Shown here: positions 48,077 through 56,508 of the stretch, piece after piece | Numbering within the stretch: position 1 is the stretch's first letter | How the letters are laid out: each line of letters starts with the position of its first letter | Origin: Candidatus Nanopelagicaceae bacterium | GTDB taxonomy: Bacteria; Actinomycetota; Actinomycetes; Nanopelagicales; Nanopelagicaceae | DNA: 64,000 nucleotides | Assembly: GCA_018882735.1 (NCBI GenBank) | Contig: VERH01000001.1 | Span: 1 to 64,000 of the forward strand | Direction of reading: 5' to 3' | Translations under genes and position numbers: made by a program | Notes under the pieces: generated by a model | What the model was told of the DNA's origin: nothing | Seen by the model: the letters and a program-made list of their open reading frames with translations, nothing else | The model's database searches: none

Positions 48077-48607
48077 GTGGAGCACACGAAGGCGAATTTG
48101 CGTGAATCAATCAGATTGCATCGCGAAGATAGCCAATCTCACTTTAATCTCGCATTGCTAAGTGACTCTCCGGAATTCCAGAACGCCGATGTAATCGCCA
48201 GCTATCGCTCATTCGGTGATGAACCCGATACGGAAAGACTCAATCAACTAATTCTCCAGGCGGGGAAGAAGTTGTTGCTACCCGTTCGCCTATCGGATAA
48301 CTCATTGGAGTTTCGAAACTGGGATGGCAATCTTGAAAACCTAAAGCGCTCTGGAAATGTAGAAGAGCCAATTGGTGAGAGATTCTTAGGATCCATTGAT
48401 CTGATGATTGTTCCTGCGCTAGCAATCGACTCAAAAGGAAATCGCCTTGGGCGGGGTGGTGGCTCTTATGATCGCGCGTTGCGGAATTTTTCTGGCATCT
48501 CAATAGCGCTAATTAACGAAGCTGAATTTGTGGCCTCGTTACCAAGTGAGAGCCATGACGTGCCCGTCAAAATGGTCTTAACGCCTAGTAAGTTAGTTCG
48601 GATTTAA
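48077..48607 (+). CDS. 5-formyltetrahydrofolate cyclo-ligase family protein
   Basis: 176 residues. It converts 5-formyl-THF to 5,10-methenyl-THF with ATP. The N-terminal basic region (KANLRESIRLHREDSQSHFN) and IASYRSFGDEPDTERL bind ATP and substrate. The glycine motif RLGRGGGSYDRAL near the C-terminus and VPVKMVLTPSKL are diagnostic. GTG start with a leaderless -10 box. In mycobacteria galU stands between this gene and moeA; here it is absent. It fits with purU as part of folate one-carbon turnover. Confidence 0.9.
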   Translation: MEHTKANLRESIRLHREDSQSHFNLALLSDSPEFQNADVIASYRSFGDEPDTERLNQLILQAGKKLLLPVRLSDNSLEFRNWDGNLENLKRSGNVEEPIGERFLGSIDLMIVPALAIDSKGNRLGRGGGSYDRALRNFSGISIALINEAEFVASLPSESHDVPVKMVLTPSKLVRI

Positions 48608-49749
48608 TTAACGCCGAGATTGCGCGCCATCACCAAGCGCTGAATCTGGTTTGTGCCTTCATAAATCTGGGTTAGTTTTGCATCTCGCATCATCCGCTCA
48701 ACTGGATAATCATTTACATAGCCATATCCGCCTAGAACTTGGACGGCATCCGTGGTTACTTTCATCGCAACATCGGTTGCGAAACACTTTGAGGCGGCCG
48801 AGAAGAAGGTTAGATCACGCTCACCGCGCTCACTCTTAACGGCGGCTGCGTAAGTTAATTGTCGCGCCGCTTCAATCTCCATTGCCATATCAGCGAGCAT
48901 GAATTGAACGGCTTGGAAATCAAAGATCGGTTTTCCAAATTGGCGTCGCTCTTTTGCATACTTCGTAGCAACTTCAAATGCACCCTGTGCAATTCCGAGC
49001 GCTTGAGCAGCGATAGTGATTCGAGTGTGATCAAGAGTCTTCATGGCAAGGCCAAAACCTCCGCCGATCTCGCTAATTCTTCGATCATCCCCAATTTCAA
49101 CGTTATCGAAGTAGACCTCTCGAGTTGGTGAACCCTTAAAGCCCATCTTCTTTTCAGGGGCGCCAAATGAAACTCCTGGATCACTCTTCTCAACTACGAA
49201 AGCAGTGATTCCCTTAGCTCCCTTTTCCGGATCAGTAGATGCAAGCACGGTGTAGAACTCAGAAACACCAGCATGGGAGATCCACTTTTTACTTCCATTT
49301 AGAACCCAACCATCACCCTTCTTGACCGCACGAGTCTTCATTGCGGCCGCATCGGATCCGGCTTCTGATTCCGATAAGCAATACGAAAATCCTTTTCCTT
49401 TTGCTAGTTGAGTTAACCAACGCTCTTTCTGGGAATCATTACCGCCCAACATCAATGGAACTGAACCAAGTTTGTTTACAGCTGGAATTAGTGAAGAAGA
49501 TGCACAAACCCGAGCTACTTCCTCGATAACAATCACAACGCCAAGTGAGTCAGCGCCTTCACCACCAAATTCGACTGGGACATGTGGCGCAGCTAGTCCC
49601 GCCGCTTGAAGTGCATCAAGTGCTTCTTGCGGGAACCGAGCGTTTGCATCTACATCATGTGCAAAGGGTTGAATTTTTTTATCTGCGAGTGCACGAACGC
49701 TCTCACGTAGCGCTACATATTCTTCGGGTAACGAGAAGAGCGGATCCAT
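48604..49749 (-). CDS. Acyl-CoA dehydrogenase
   Basis: 381 residues. An FAD enzyme that introduces a 2,3 double bond in acyl-CoA. LSESEAGSDAAAMKTRAVKK and WISHAGVSEFYTVLASTD bind FAD and substrate, HTRITIAAQALGIAQGAFEV and RRQFGKPIFDFQAVQFMLAD form the helical core, and the C-terminal IYEGTNQIQRLVMARNL carries the catalytic Glu region of short-chain or branched-chain types. Substrate length is not clear. TAGTAT (49757-49762) lies seven bases before the ATG. Confidence 0.93.
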   Translation of the reverse strand: MDPLFSLPEEYVALRESVRALADKKIQPFAHDVDANARFPQEALDALQAAGLAAPHVPVEFGGEGADSLGVVIVIEEVARVCASSSLIPAVNKLGSVPLMLGGNDSQKERWLTQLAKGKGFSYCLSESEAGSDAAAMKTRAVKKGDGWVLNGSKKWISHAGVSEFYTVLASTDPEKGAKGITAFVVEKSDPGVSFGAPEKKMGFKGSPTREVYFDNVEIGDDRRISEIGGGFGLAMKTLDHTRITIAAQALGIAQGAFEVATKYAKERRQFGKPIFDFQAVQFMLADMAMEIEAARQLTYAAAVKSERGERDLTFFSAASKCFATDVAMKVTTDAVQVLGGYGYVNDYPVERMMRDAKLTQIYEGTNQIQRLVMARNLGVN

Positions 49750-49756
49750 GGCGGGA

Positions 49757-49762
49757 ATACTA
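49757..49762 (-). promoter_or_regulatory. Leaderless -10 box of the acyl-CoA dehydrogenase gene
   Basis: TAGTAT on the minus strand, seven bases before the ATG at 49749. It overlaps the last codon of the upstream CopD-CtaG gene. Confidence 0.5.
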
Positions 49763-51535
49763 CGAGTCCTTTCGCCGCTCGGCGAGTTTGGATAAATACT
49801 CGTTATATTCCGCTAAGTCACGCTCTGAATTCTTATCTGCTCGTTTTGCTTCACGTGCATCCGAGCGCATCCACTGGATAAAGGTTGCAACCAGAGCAAT
49901 AATGATTGGAATCTCACCCATCGCCCAGCCGATTGCCGCTCCAGTTTTCTGATCCGCTAATAAGTCGGTGGCCCAAGGGCGCTCTAAGGAAGCGTAGTAG
50001 CCACCATCGATCAAAGAATTCGATGCTTGTAACGCTATCGAAAAGAAGGCATGGATACTTATCGCTCCAAGAAGTATCACTACTCGGACTAGATGATGAA
50101 CCTTTCTTGGGTTTGGATCAATGCCGACAATCACATGAAAGAAAAGCAGCCCAGCGGCGATGAAGTGAAAGTTCATCAATAGATGTCCGAAGTGGCTAGA
50201 CATTAAATCTCCGAATAGCGGTGTGAAGTAAAGGGCAAAGAGCGAACCATCAAAGATTGCTAACGCCACAATTGGATTGGTCCAGATTCCGGTAAACCTT
50301 GAATGGAGCGATTCAATCAACCAACCTCGGATACCGCGTTCTTCTTTTCTCCTTCCTATGGGAAGTGAGCGGAGCGCCAAAGTTATCGGAGCACTTAACA
50401 CTATAAATATTGGCGCAATCATGCTTAAAATCATGTGAGCAATCATGTGGTACTGAAATGAAAAGATTGCATAAAGCCCAAGTCCACCGCTTGTGCTGTA
50501 GTCCAGAAGTGAGATTCCAATCGCAAATGAGATTGTTCTTCCCACCGGCCACTTATCGCCACGGCGAGCAAGGATCACTACTCCGCGGATGTAGAGAGCG
50601 GTGGCGAATACAAGTGCGCCGAGCATTAGCGCATCTGCTTCATATTCAAAGAAGAGGCGTTGCCAAGTTGGTTCTGGCGGCATCCCGACGCCGGTAATCT
50701 CCTTTACTCGATCGTATTCATACTCGCTCTCAATAATCGGAGTGAAGCGAGAGAGAAGCGAACCGATTGCCGTAACTAATAGAAGTAGTGATACCTCAAA
50801 TCGAATCAAACTTGAGTCGGCAATACTCTTGCGAATCTTTATTGCAGTAAGAGCTATGAAACTAAGAATTCCAACCTTTAGAAGTATCAGCGCTCCATAT
50901 GTAGTCAACCAATCACTTGAAAATCCCAGTCTCAATATCGAACTCGTGCCTCCGCTTAGAACTACCGCGACCACAGACCAAGTCCCAATCACGCCAACTC
51001 TTGTGATAACTAGTTTTCGAGTGGCTTCATCCATGAAAAGTAGTGAAGCAACAGCGCCAACCCAAGAAGAAAGTGCTATGACATGAATGATTAGAGAACC
51101 AATCGCTAGTCCATGGCCACTTGCTTGGCTTGTGTGGCTTTGAAAGAGTGGTGCAACAACTCCTATCGTTGCGATGCAGTAAGCAAAGAACGCTCCGCCA
51201 ACTTTCCGTACACTTCCTAAGATCAATAACAGTAAGACGGCCGCAAGAACTTGAATGAGCTGCAATCTTCCTAAGGCCGTCTGAGTTACGTAGGAGCGAA
51301 TTGTTGTGAATTCCAGCATTGAAAGAATTGAGGATTCAAAGAGATTTGCCAGAGTAGCTAAGAGATTTCCAAATGCTGAAATCGCCCAAGTCGCCACTAA
51401 GAATGGAAGTACTCTTCGCAGCCGCTTTGATGGCTCCGCTAGTCGGCCGCCAATTTCCGGAAAGAGGAAGGTAAGAGATAGCAATGCTCCCATTACCAAG
51501 GCTCCGGTGAGAGTATTCAGTAAATCAAAGAGCAA
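49760..51535 (-). CDS. CopD-CtaG fusion: copper-handling and cytochrome oxidase assembly membrane protein
   Basis: 591 residues and about 14-15 membrane segments. The N-terminal half resembles CopD (HVIALSSWVGAVASLLF, GTWSVVAVVLSGGTSSILRL). The C-terminal half is the CtaG (caa3-type assembly) domain: YHMIAHMILSMIAPIFIVLS, RFTGIWTNPIVALAIFDGSL, YFTPLFGDLMSSHFGHLLMN. A charged tail follows. These fusions deliver copper to cytochrome c oxidase. TTG start, with GAGGTG four bases upstream. With SURF1 it points to an aa3-type terminal oxidase. Confidence 0.9.
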   Translation of the reverse strand: MLFDLLNTLTGALVMGALLSLTFLFPEIGGRLAEPSKRLRRVLPFLVATWAISAFGNLLATLANLFESSILSMLEFTTIRSYVTQTALGRLQLIQVLAAVLLLLILGSVRKVGGAFFAYCIATIGVVAPLFQSHTSQASGHGLAIGSLIIHVIALSSWVGAVASLLFMDEATRKLVITRVGVIGTWSVVAVVLSGGTSSILRLGFSSDWLTTYGALILLKVGILSFIALTAIKIRKSIADSSLIRFEVSLLLLVTAIGSLLSRFTPIIESEYEYDRVKEITGVGMPPEPTWQRLFFEYEADALMLGALVFATALYIRGVVILARRGDKWPVGRTISFAIGISLLDYSTSGGLGLYAIFSFQYHMIAHMILSMIAPIFIVLSAPITLALRSLPIGRRKEERGIRGWLIESLHSRFTGIWTNPIVALAIFDGSLFALYFTPLFGDLMSSHFGHLLMNFHFIAAGLLFFHVIVGIDPNPRKVHHLVRVVILLGAISIHAFFSIALQASNSLIDGGYYASLERPWATDLLADQKTGAAIGWAMGEIPIIIALVATFIQWMRSDAREAKRADKNSERDLAEYNEYLSKLAERRKDS

Positions 51536-51571
51536 TGGTCACCTCGATTAGAAGAATCTCCATCACGAACC

Positions 51572-51577
51572 TAAGAT
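51572..51577 (+). promoter_or_regulatory. Leaderless -10 box of fmdB
   Basis: TAAGAT, six bases before the GTG at 51584. Confidence 0.5.
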
Positions 51578-51583
51578 TACGCC

Positions 51584-51829
51584 GTGCCTACCTACCAATA
51601 TCAATGTGAATCTGAGCATGAATTCGAGGTCTTCCAATCTTTCTCAGATGCCGCAATCGATACCTGCCCTGAGTGTGGCGCAAAGGCCCGTAAGGTCTAT
51701 TCAAATGTTGGGGTAGTTTTCAAAGGATCTGGCTTCTATAAGACTGATTCAAAGAAGTCAGAGACGAAAACAGATTCAAAACCTGCGGCTAAACCAGCTG
51801 CAAAACCAGATACTAAATCCGAGAGTTAA
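51584..51829 (+). CDS. FmdB family zinc-ribbon protein
   Basis: 81 residues. PTYQYQCESEHEFEVFQSFS then CPECGAKARKVYSNVGVVFK, and GSGFYKTD ends the conserved core; a Lys/Ala/Thr-rich tail follows. The family signature is two CxxC pairs, but here the first is reduced to a single Cys with ESEH after it, so the zinc ligand set may be Cys-His. Function of FmdB proteins is poorly known (regulatory or quality control). GTG start, leaderless box. The stop overlaps the stop of the small minus-strand ORF. Confidence 0.87.
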   Translation: MPTYQYQCESEHEFEVFQSFSDAAIDTCPECGAKARKVYSNVGVVFKGSGFYKTDSKKSETKTDSKPAAKPAAKPDTKSES

Positions 51830-51942
51830 TCGTGGTGTGGCGGCTTATCCGCCTTTATCTCTTCTTCTCGTTTCGCGTCGATAGCTGAGTCTGCGGATGG
51901 ATCGATTTCATCCTGTGTCTTTGAGGGAATCAGTTCGCTCAT
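51826..51942 (-). CDS. Possible 38-residue hydrophilic protein
   Basis: MSELIPSKTQDEIDPSADSA, IDAKREEEIKADKPPHHD. Highly charged, no membrane segment, ending in a Pro-Pro-His-His-Asp cluster. It occupies the gap after fmdB and its stop codon overlaps that of fmdB. The same bases hold a possible fmdB terminator. I do not recognise a family; short charged ORFs like this are often real in compact genomes but can also be chance. Confidence 0.4.
   Translation of the reverse strand: MSELIPSKTQDEIDPSADSAIDAKREEEIKADKPPHHD
51839..51862 (+). terminator. Candidate fmdB terminator
   Basis: GGCGG, loop CTTAT, CCGCC, then TTTATCTCT: a five-pair G/C stem with a mostly pyrimidine tract ten bases past the fmdB stop. 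Confidence 0.45.
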
Positions 51943-52021
51943 ACCGCTCCTAAATCGCATCCATTACAAGTTATACACCTCACACTATCCGATAGAAAAC
52001 CTTTTGCTGCTTGCGCGCTGG

Positions 52022-52038
52022 TGTTAACATTGTTTACA
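52022..52038. promoter_or_regulatory. Tandem TGTTwACA sites upstream of the MMPL gene
   Basis: TGTTAACA (52022-52029), one base, then TGTTTACA (52031-52038), 42 bases before the MMPL ATG. Two copies of a near-palindrome on a 9-base period suggest a repressor operator; the regulator is not known. Confidence 0.45.
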
Positions 52039-52079
52039 TTATCTACCTCGGCAATCTACGAGTCAAGAGAAGGCAATCT

Positions 52080-54182
52080 ATGTTTGAGAAGTTGGGTCAT
52101 TCAATCGCGCGGCGCAGCAAAGCAATCTTCGCGCTCTCCATTACCGCCGTACTCGTCTTCGGAACGATAGGAACCCAGGTCTTCTCTAGGTTCGATACTG
52201 GCGGCTACTCAGACCCCAATAGCGACTCGGCAAAAGTCTTTGAATACTTAGAAGATACCTTCGAAGTAAAAGATCCGGCTGTAGTTATCGCCCTTGAATC
52301 CTCAGTCGGCTCAGTTGACTCTGAAGCAACGGTAGCCGCAGCCACCTCTCTAGAAGCTGAACTACGAGCAGAGTCCAGCGCTGAGAACGTGATTTCTTAT
52401 TGGAGCGCAGGAAGGAACCCTGCATTTAAGAGCACTGACGGAACCGCTGCATACATCTTTATATACCTAAAGTCTGATGATTTCACTGAGATAGATTCAC
52501 TCGGCGGTTACTACCAAGATAAATATGAGGGTGAATATCAAGATCAACGAATTAGAGTTTCTGGTGGAGCGGTCTTTGCAAATGCAATTAACGGTCGAAT
52601 CCAGAATGATTTAAAGATTTCGGAAGCCATCTCGATTCCGATCACATTTATCTTGCTTGTTCTCGTTTTTGGCGCATTAGTAGCTTCAGCAATGCCGCTG
52701 ATCATAGGTGTAACCGCAATTCTCGGAACCTTCTTTGGACTATATCTCTTAACGCAATTTACCGAGGTAAGTGTCTTTGCATTGAATCTAACTACGGGTT
52801 TAGGCCTCGGGCTGGGTATTGATTATGCATTATTGATAGTTAATAGATTCCGAGAAGAGCTGCGACGCGGAATAAGCCGTGAAGATGCCATAGTAAATAC
52901 GATGAGAAGCGCTGGAAAGACCGTCTTCTACTCTGGATTAACGGTTGTGCTTACTCTTATTTCACTCACTTTCTTCCCTATGAACTTCTTGAAATCGATG
53001 GGATATGCCGGCGCAATTGTTGTCTCGCTAGCTGTAGTTGGTGCACTAGTGCCCCTTCCTGCCCTCTTGATGATGTTGGGCGAAAAAGTTAACAAGGGAG
53101 TAGTTCGTAAAAATGGTCTTGTTCCTAAAGAAGATGGCGGTTGGGCTCGTGTTTCAAGATTTGTAATGAAGCGACCAGTACCCGTCGTTGCTTTCTCGCT
53201 CCTACTTCTCGGCTTGATGATTGCTCCACTTACAAATGTGAAGTTCTCACAAGTTGATATGCGAGTGTTACCGGCAAGCGATCCGGCCTACCAAGCTTCT
53301 GCCTTTATCCAAGAGAAGTTCCCGGGTGAAGAGAGCAACCCGATTGAGATTGTCTTTCCCGCTGGTGGCAGCAACTTAGAAGCTGTTAATTCTTATGCGG
53401 AATCCCTTGGCCAAATCTCAGAGATTGTTCGAGTTAGCCCCCCGGATGTGAAGGGTGAATCAGTCCGATTAGTCGCAATCCACTCGATGGCGCCTCGAAC
53501 ACCAGAAGCAGAAACGTTGATTAGAGAAATCAGGGCAATCAATTCGCCACTTGAAGTTCTTGTCGGTGGAGTTGCGGCGGACTACACAGATACTCAAGAA
53601 GGAATTGCCGACACTCTTCCCTGGGTATTTCTCTGGGTGACAATCACAGTTCTGATTCTGCTATTCCTCTTCACTGGTTCGGTACTACTTCCGATAAAGG
53701 CAATCCTTCTCAATTACATCTCCCTTGCGGCAACTATGGGAGTACTCACTTGGGTCTTCATAGATGGAAACCTAAACTTCTTAACCGGAGACTTTATAAA
53801 TACTGGAGCGCTGGACACCAGCACGGTCGTATTGGTCGCAATTGTTGCCTTTGGTCTTTCCATGGATTATGAGGTGTTTCTTCTCTCACGAATTAAGGAA
53901 GAGCATGATGCAGGCCGCTCGAATGTTGATTCGGTCGCTCTTGGTCTACAAAAGTCTGCCCGCATCATTACGGCGGCGGCGATGATCCTCGCTGTGGTTT
54001 TCGCAGCATTCATAATCAGTGGCGTAACGTCTATCAAATCCATGGGTTTTGGAATTGCATTTGCAATCCTGCTTGATGCGACGCTTATCCGTGCATTCCT
54101 CGTTCCAGGACTGATGCGCCTATTCGGCGACTGGAACTGGTGGGCGCCAAAAGCTCTGCAGCGTTTCAAGATCAATCATTAG
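52080..54182 (+). CDS. MMPL/RND-family membrane transporter
   Basis: About 700 residues with the duplicated RND layout: one helix, an outer domain, a cluster of helices, then the same again. GTIGTQVFSRFDTGGYSDPN follows helix 1. LNLTTGLGLGLGIDYALLIV with NRFREELRRG, and in the second half TVVLVAIVAFGLSMDYEVFL with SRIKEEHDAG, are the paired MMPL proton-relay motifs. Mycobacterial MmpL proteins export lipids; this type may export lipids or drugs. ATG 52080 is chosen because AGAAGG lies six bases before it, over an upstream TTG (52011). Confidence 0.9.
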   Translation: MFEKLGHSIARRSKAIFALSITAVLVFGTIGTQVFSRFDTGGYSDPNSDSAKVFEYLEDTFEVKDPAVVIALESSVGSVDSEATVAAATSLEAELRAESSAENVISYWSAGRNPAFKSTDGTAAYIFIYLKSDDFTEIDSLGGYYQDKYEGEYQDQRIRVSGGAVFANAINGRIQNDLKISEAISIPITFILLVLVFGALVASAMPLIIGVTAILGTFFGLYLLTQFTEVSVFALNLTTGLGLGLGIDYALLIVNRFREELRRGISREDAIVNTMRSAGKTVFYSGLTVVLTLISLTFFPMNFLKSMGYAGAIVVSLAVVGALVPLPALLMMLGEKVNKGVVRKNGLVPKEDGGWARVSRFVMKRPVPVVAFSLLLLGLMIAPLTNVKFSQVDMRVLPASDPAYQASAFIQEKFPGEESNPIEIVFPAGGSNLEAVNSYAESLGQISEIVRVSPPDVKGESVRLVAIHSMAPRTPEAETLIREIRAINSPLEVLVGGVAADYTDTQEGIADTLPWVFLWVTITVLILLFLFTGSVLLPIKAILLNYISLAATMGVLTWVFIDGNLNFLTGDFINTGALDTSTVVLVAIVAFGLSMDYEVFLLSRIKEEHDAGRSNVDSVALGLQKSARIITAAAMILAVVFAAFIISGVTSIKSMGFGIAFAILLDATLIRAFLVPGLMRLFGDWNWWAPKALQRFKINH

Positions 54183-54185
54183 ACT
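54180..54185 (+). promoter_or_regulatory. Leaderless -10 box of purU, overlapping the MMPL stop codon
   Basis: TAGACT, six bases before GTG 54192; its first three bases are the MMPL stop codon TAG. Confidence 0.5.
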
Positions 54186-54191
54186 TGGCGG

Positions 54192-55034
54192 GTGGAAATC
54201 ATCGCCACCCTTCAATGTGAAGATCGAAGCGGCATCGTCAATGCCCTGACTTCGGCTGTTCTTGAAATCAATGGCAATATCCTGGAAAACCAACAATTTA
54301 CCGACTCGATCACAAATACCTTCGTCATGCGTACTCGCTTTGAGACCGAGGCGAACCTTGCAGATGCGAGATCAAGCCTGAGCGGACGTCTCGCCCACTA
54401 CAGCCCAAATCTTCAAGTTCGTGATGCAAACCAAGCCAAGCGCGCCCTTATTCTTGTGACCAAGGCGAGTCATTGTCTGCGCGACTTGCTCTATCTCCGT
54501 GATTTAGAGGAGATGCCCGCCGAGTTTCCAGTCGTTATCGGAAATCATGAAGACTTACGTCCTCTTGTTGAATCCCATGGAATTCCTTTTAACTATCTTG
54601 ATACCGAGAAACTCGCCAAAAATGAAGTAGAGCGTGAAATTGCACAATTAGCTAAGACTCATAGCGTCGACTTCATCATCTTGGCAAGATATATGCAAAT
54701 CCTCTCATCTGACTTCTGTAATAAGTTCGCTAACCGAATCATAAATATTCATCACTCTTTCTTACCTGGCTTCAAAGGTGCGCGTCCTTACCACCAAGCA
54801 CATGCCAAAGGCGTAAAAGTAATTGGAGCTACGGCCCACTTTGTTACGTCAGATCTTGATGAAGGCCCAATTATTGAACAGGATGTAACACGCGTGAATC
54901 ATGCGGCTACCCCAGAAGAATTTGTTGCAATCGGTAGAGATATCGAGCGAAGAGTTCTCTCTAGTGCGGTTAAATTATTTGCAGAGGATCGAATCTTTAT
55001 TGTTGGAAATCGAACTATTGTATTTTCTAAGTGA
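54192..55034 (+). CDS. purU: Formyltetrahydrofolate deformylase PurU
   Basis: 280 residues. It hydrolyses 10-formyl-THF to formate and THF, balancing one-carbon pools. An N-terminal ACT domain (EIIATLQCEDRSGIVNALTS, about 1-80) precedes the formyltransferase-type domain: FPVVIGNHEDLRPLVESHGI, ILARYMQILSSDFCNKFANR, IINIHHSFLPGFKGARPYHQ with the catalytic His, and FVTSDLDEGPIIEQD with the catalytic Asp. GTG start with a leaderless box. Confidence 0.95.
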   Translation: MEIIATLQCEDRSGIVNALTSAVLEINGNILENQQFTDSITNTFVMRTRFETEANLADARSSLSGRLAHYSPNLQVRDANQAKRALILVTKASHCLRDLLYLRDLEEMPAEFPVVIGNHEDLRPLVESHGIPFNYLDTEKLAKNEVEREIAQLAKTHSVDFIILARYMQILSSDFCNKFANRIINIHHSFLPGFKGARPYHQAHAKGVKVIGATAHFVTSDLDEGPIIEQDVTRVNHAATPEEFVAIGRDIERRVLSSAVKLFAEDRIFIVGNRTIVFSK

Positions 55035-55051
55035 TATTAATGCTTGTTGCT

Positions 55052-55408
55052 TTATCGCTTGCCATCAAAATATCTGTGCATAGTTGAATCCCAGTTCTCT
55101 TGGATTTGAGTAATGTCATCTCCCTCAGATGAGAGCGGAAACATACTTCCCTGAATTTTTCCGCCTAGGGCGCTAAGTTGCTCCAAATACTTGCTATGCC
55201 GCTCAACATGTTCAAAAACTCCTGCGGGGTTTACATATTCCTCAATGACTACACAAGAAGTTTCATCCAAAGTGAAGAAAAGCTCATAACGCAGAACTGA
55301 TTCTTGGCTTCTAATACTTTGCAGCATTTCTCTTGCGATGTCTTTAAATCTAGATAAGTTCTCTTTCTCAATTTTCGGAAAAACTGCAACGGCTATTAAG
55401 TTCTCCAT
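55052..55408 (-). CDS. Antibiotic biosynthesis monooxygenase (ABM)-like protein
   Basis: 118 residues from ATG 55408, which has AAGGAG five bases upstream. The ferredoxin-like dimeric α/β-barrel fold is suggested by NLIAVAVFPKIEKENLSRFK, SVLRYELFFTLDETSCVVIE and EYVNPAGVFEHVERHSKYLE. Relatives are small quinol monooxygenases or heme-degrading enzymes, some without known function. It is divergent from the P450, with 43 bases between, so the two may share control. Confidence 0.65.
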   Translation of the reverse strand: MENLIAVAVFPKIEKENLSRFKDIAREMLQSIRSQESVLRYELFFTLDETSCVVIEEYVNPAGVFEHVERHSKYLEQLSALGGKIQGSMFPLSSEGDDITQIQENWDSTMHRYFDGKR

Positions 55409-55439
55409 GAAACTCCTTGCATCGGGCACCTTAGAAAGA

Positions 55440-55445
55440 TAAAGT
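55440..55445 (+). promoter_or_regulatory. Leaderless -10 box of the P450 gene
   Basis: TAAAGT, six bases before GTG 55452; the gap to the divergent ABM-like gene is 43 bases. Confidence 0.5.
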
Positions 55446-55451
55446 TTATGC

Positions 55452-56501
55452 GTGACAGTCTTCCATCAAAGCACTAGAAAAACTATTACTGGACATGCGC
55501 CGCTTCGGAGCGCATTACGCGACACCCAGACCTACTCCTCTGACTTACAAGGAGATGCGGATGTCCGTGACTATAGGCAATTACCTTTAGAAGTTGATCC
55601 TCCACTTCATCACCTTTATAGATCAGCACTAGCGCCATATTTTGTTAAGCCTGCAATTGAGAAGCATGCCGAGAGTTTTCGAAAAAATTCGGAAAGTCTG
55701 CTTAAGATTTATTTCGCCGCAGAGCCAAAAGAAGTAGTTAGTGATCTCGCACTTCCTTTGGTAATGCATAACTTAGGCGTTATCTACAACCGTCCTCAGG
55801 ATGTTGAAGAATGGATTTCTTGGGGTCCTGACGTTTGGACTGCGGAGTCCGAAAAAAGAGATGGAGCAGTTCTCCACCGCTACTTGGATTCTGTCTACGA
55901 AGAAGCTGTGCGACATGAAACTAGGGACATTTATGGCGAGATCGCAAATTTAGAAATTGCCGGAAAGCGAATTTCTCCTCTTGAATTCCGTGGAATTGTC
56001 GGTGTTCTTTTAGCGGGCGGTAGAGACACGGTGGTGAAACTTTTAACTGGAATCATGTGGCACTTTGCTCGCACCGATGAACTGATGCAAATTCGAAGCA
56101 AGGAAATTACCATCAATTCAGCTATTCAAGAATTCTTACGGTTCCTTACCCCACTTCCGCTCATGAATCGGACTACCACCCCTGAGACGGGTGCATCAGA
56201 TTTGCCTGAAGATAGATATGTCGGAATGAGCTTTATTTCAGGCAATTTCGATCAAACAGTCTTTGAAGAACCATTTACGCTAAATCTCAACAGAGCGCGA
56301 AATCCCCATTTGAGCTTTGGCTTTGGACCTCATACCTGTCTTGGAAACCACATTGCAGAAATTGAGGCTAGAGTATTCATGGAAACGTTGAGCGATAGTA
56401 ACTTGAATTGGAAAATTCATACAGAGGAAATCAATTTCCATTCAACGCCGTTTGAGAAAGTGCCAGATCAATTTAAGTCACTTAAAGTTGTTCTTAGATA
56501 G
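55452..56501 (+). CDS. Cytochrome P450, short form
   Basis: 349 residues, about 50 fewer than typical bacterial P450s, mostly missing at the N-terminus. Key motifs are intact: LEVDPPLHHLYRSALAPYF (48-64), I-helix AGGRDT (188-193), ExxR as EFLR (227-230) and the heme loop FGFGPHTCLG with Cys 296. It should be a heme-thiolate monooxygenase; substrate unknown, and no ferredoxin or reductase gene is adjacent. An in-frame stop lies 12 bases upstream of GTG 55452, so no longer protein is possible without another frame. Confidence 0.92.
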   Translation: MTVFHQSTRKTITGHAPLRSALRDTQTYSSDLQGDADVRDYRQLPLEVDPPLHHLYRSALAPYFVKPAIEKHAESFRKNSESLLKIYFAAEPKEVVSDLALPLVMHNLGVIYNRPQDVEEWISWGPDVWTAESEKRDGAVLHRYLDSVYEEAVRHETRDIYGEIANLEIAGKRISPLEFRGIVGVLLAGGRDTVVKLLTGIMWHFARTDELMQIRSKEITINSAIQEFLRFLTPLPLMNRTTTPETGASDLPEDRYVGMSFISGNFDQTVFEEPFTLNLNRARNPHLSFGFGPHTCLGNHIAEIEARVFMETLSDSNLNWKIHTEEINFHSTPFEKVPDQFKSLKVVLR

Positions 56502-56508
56502 TTTTTCT

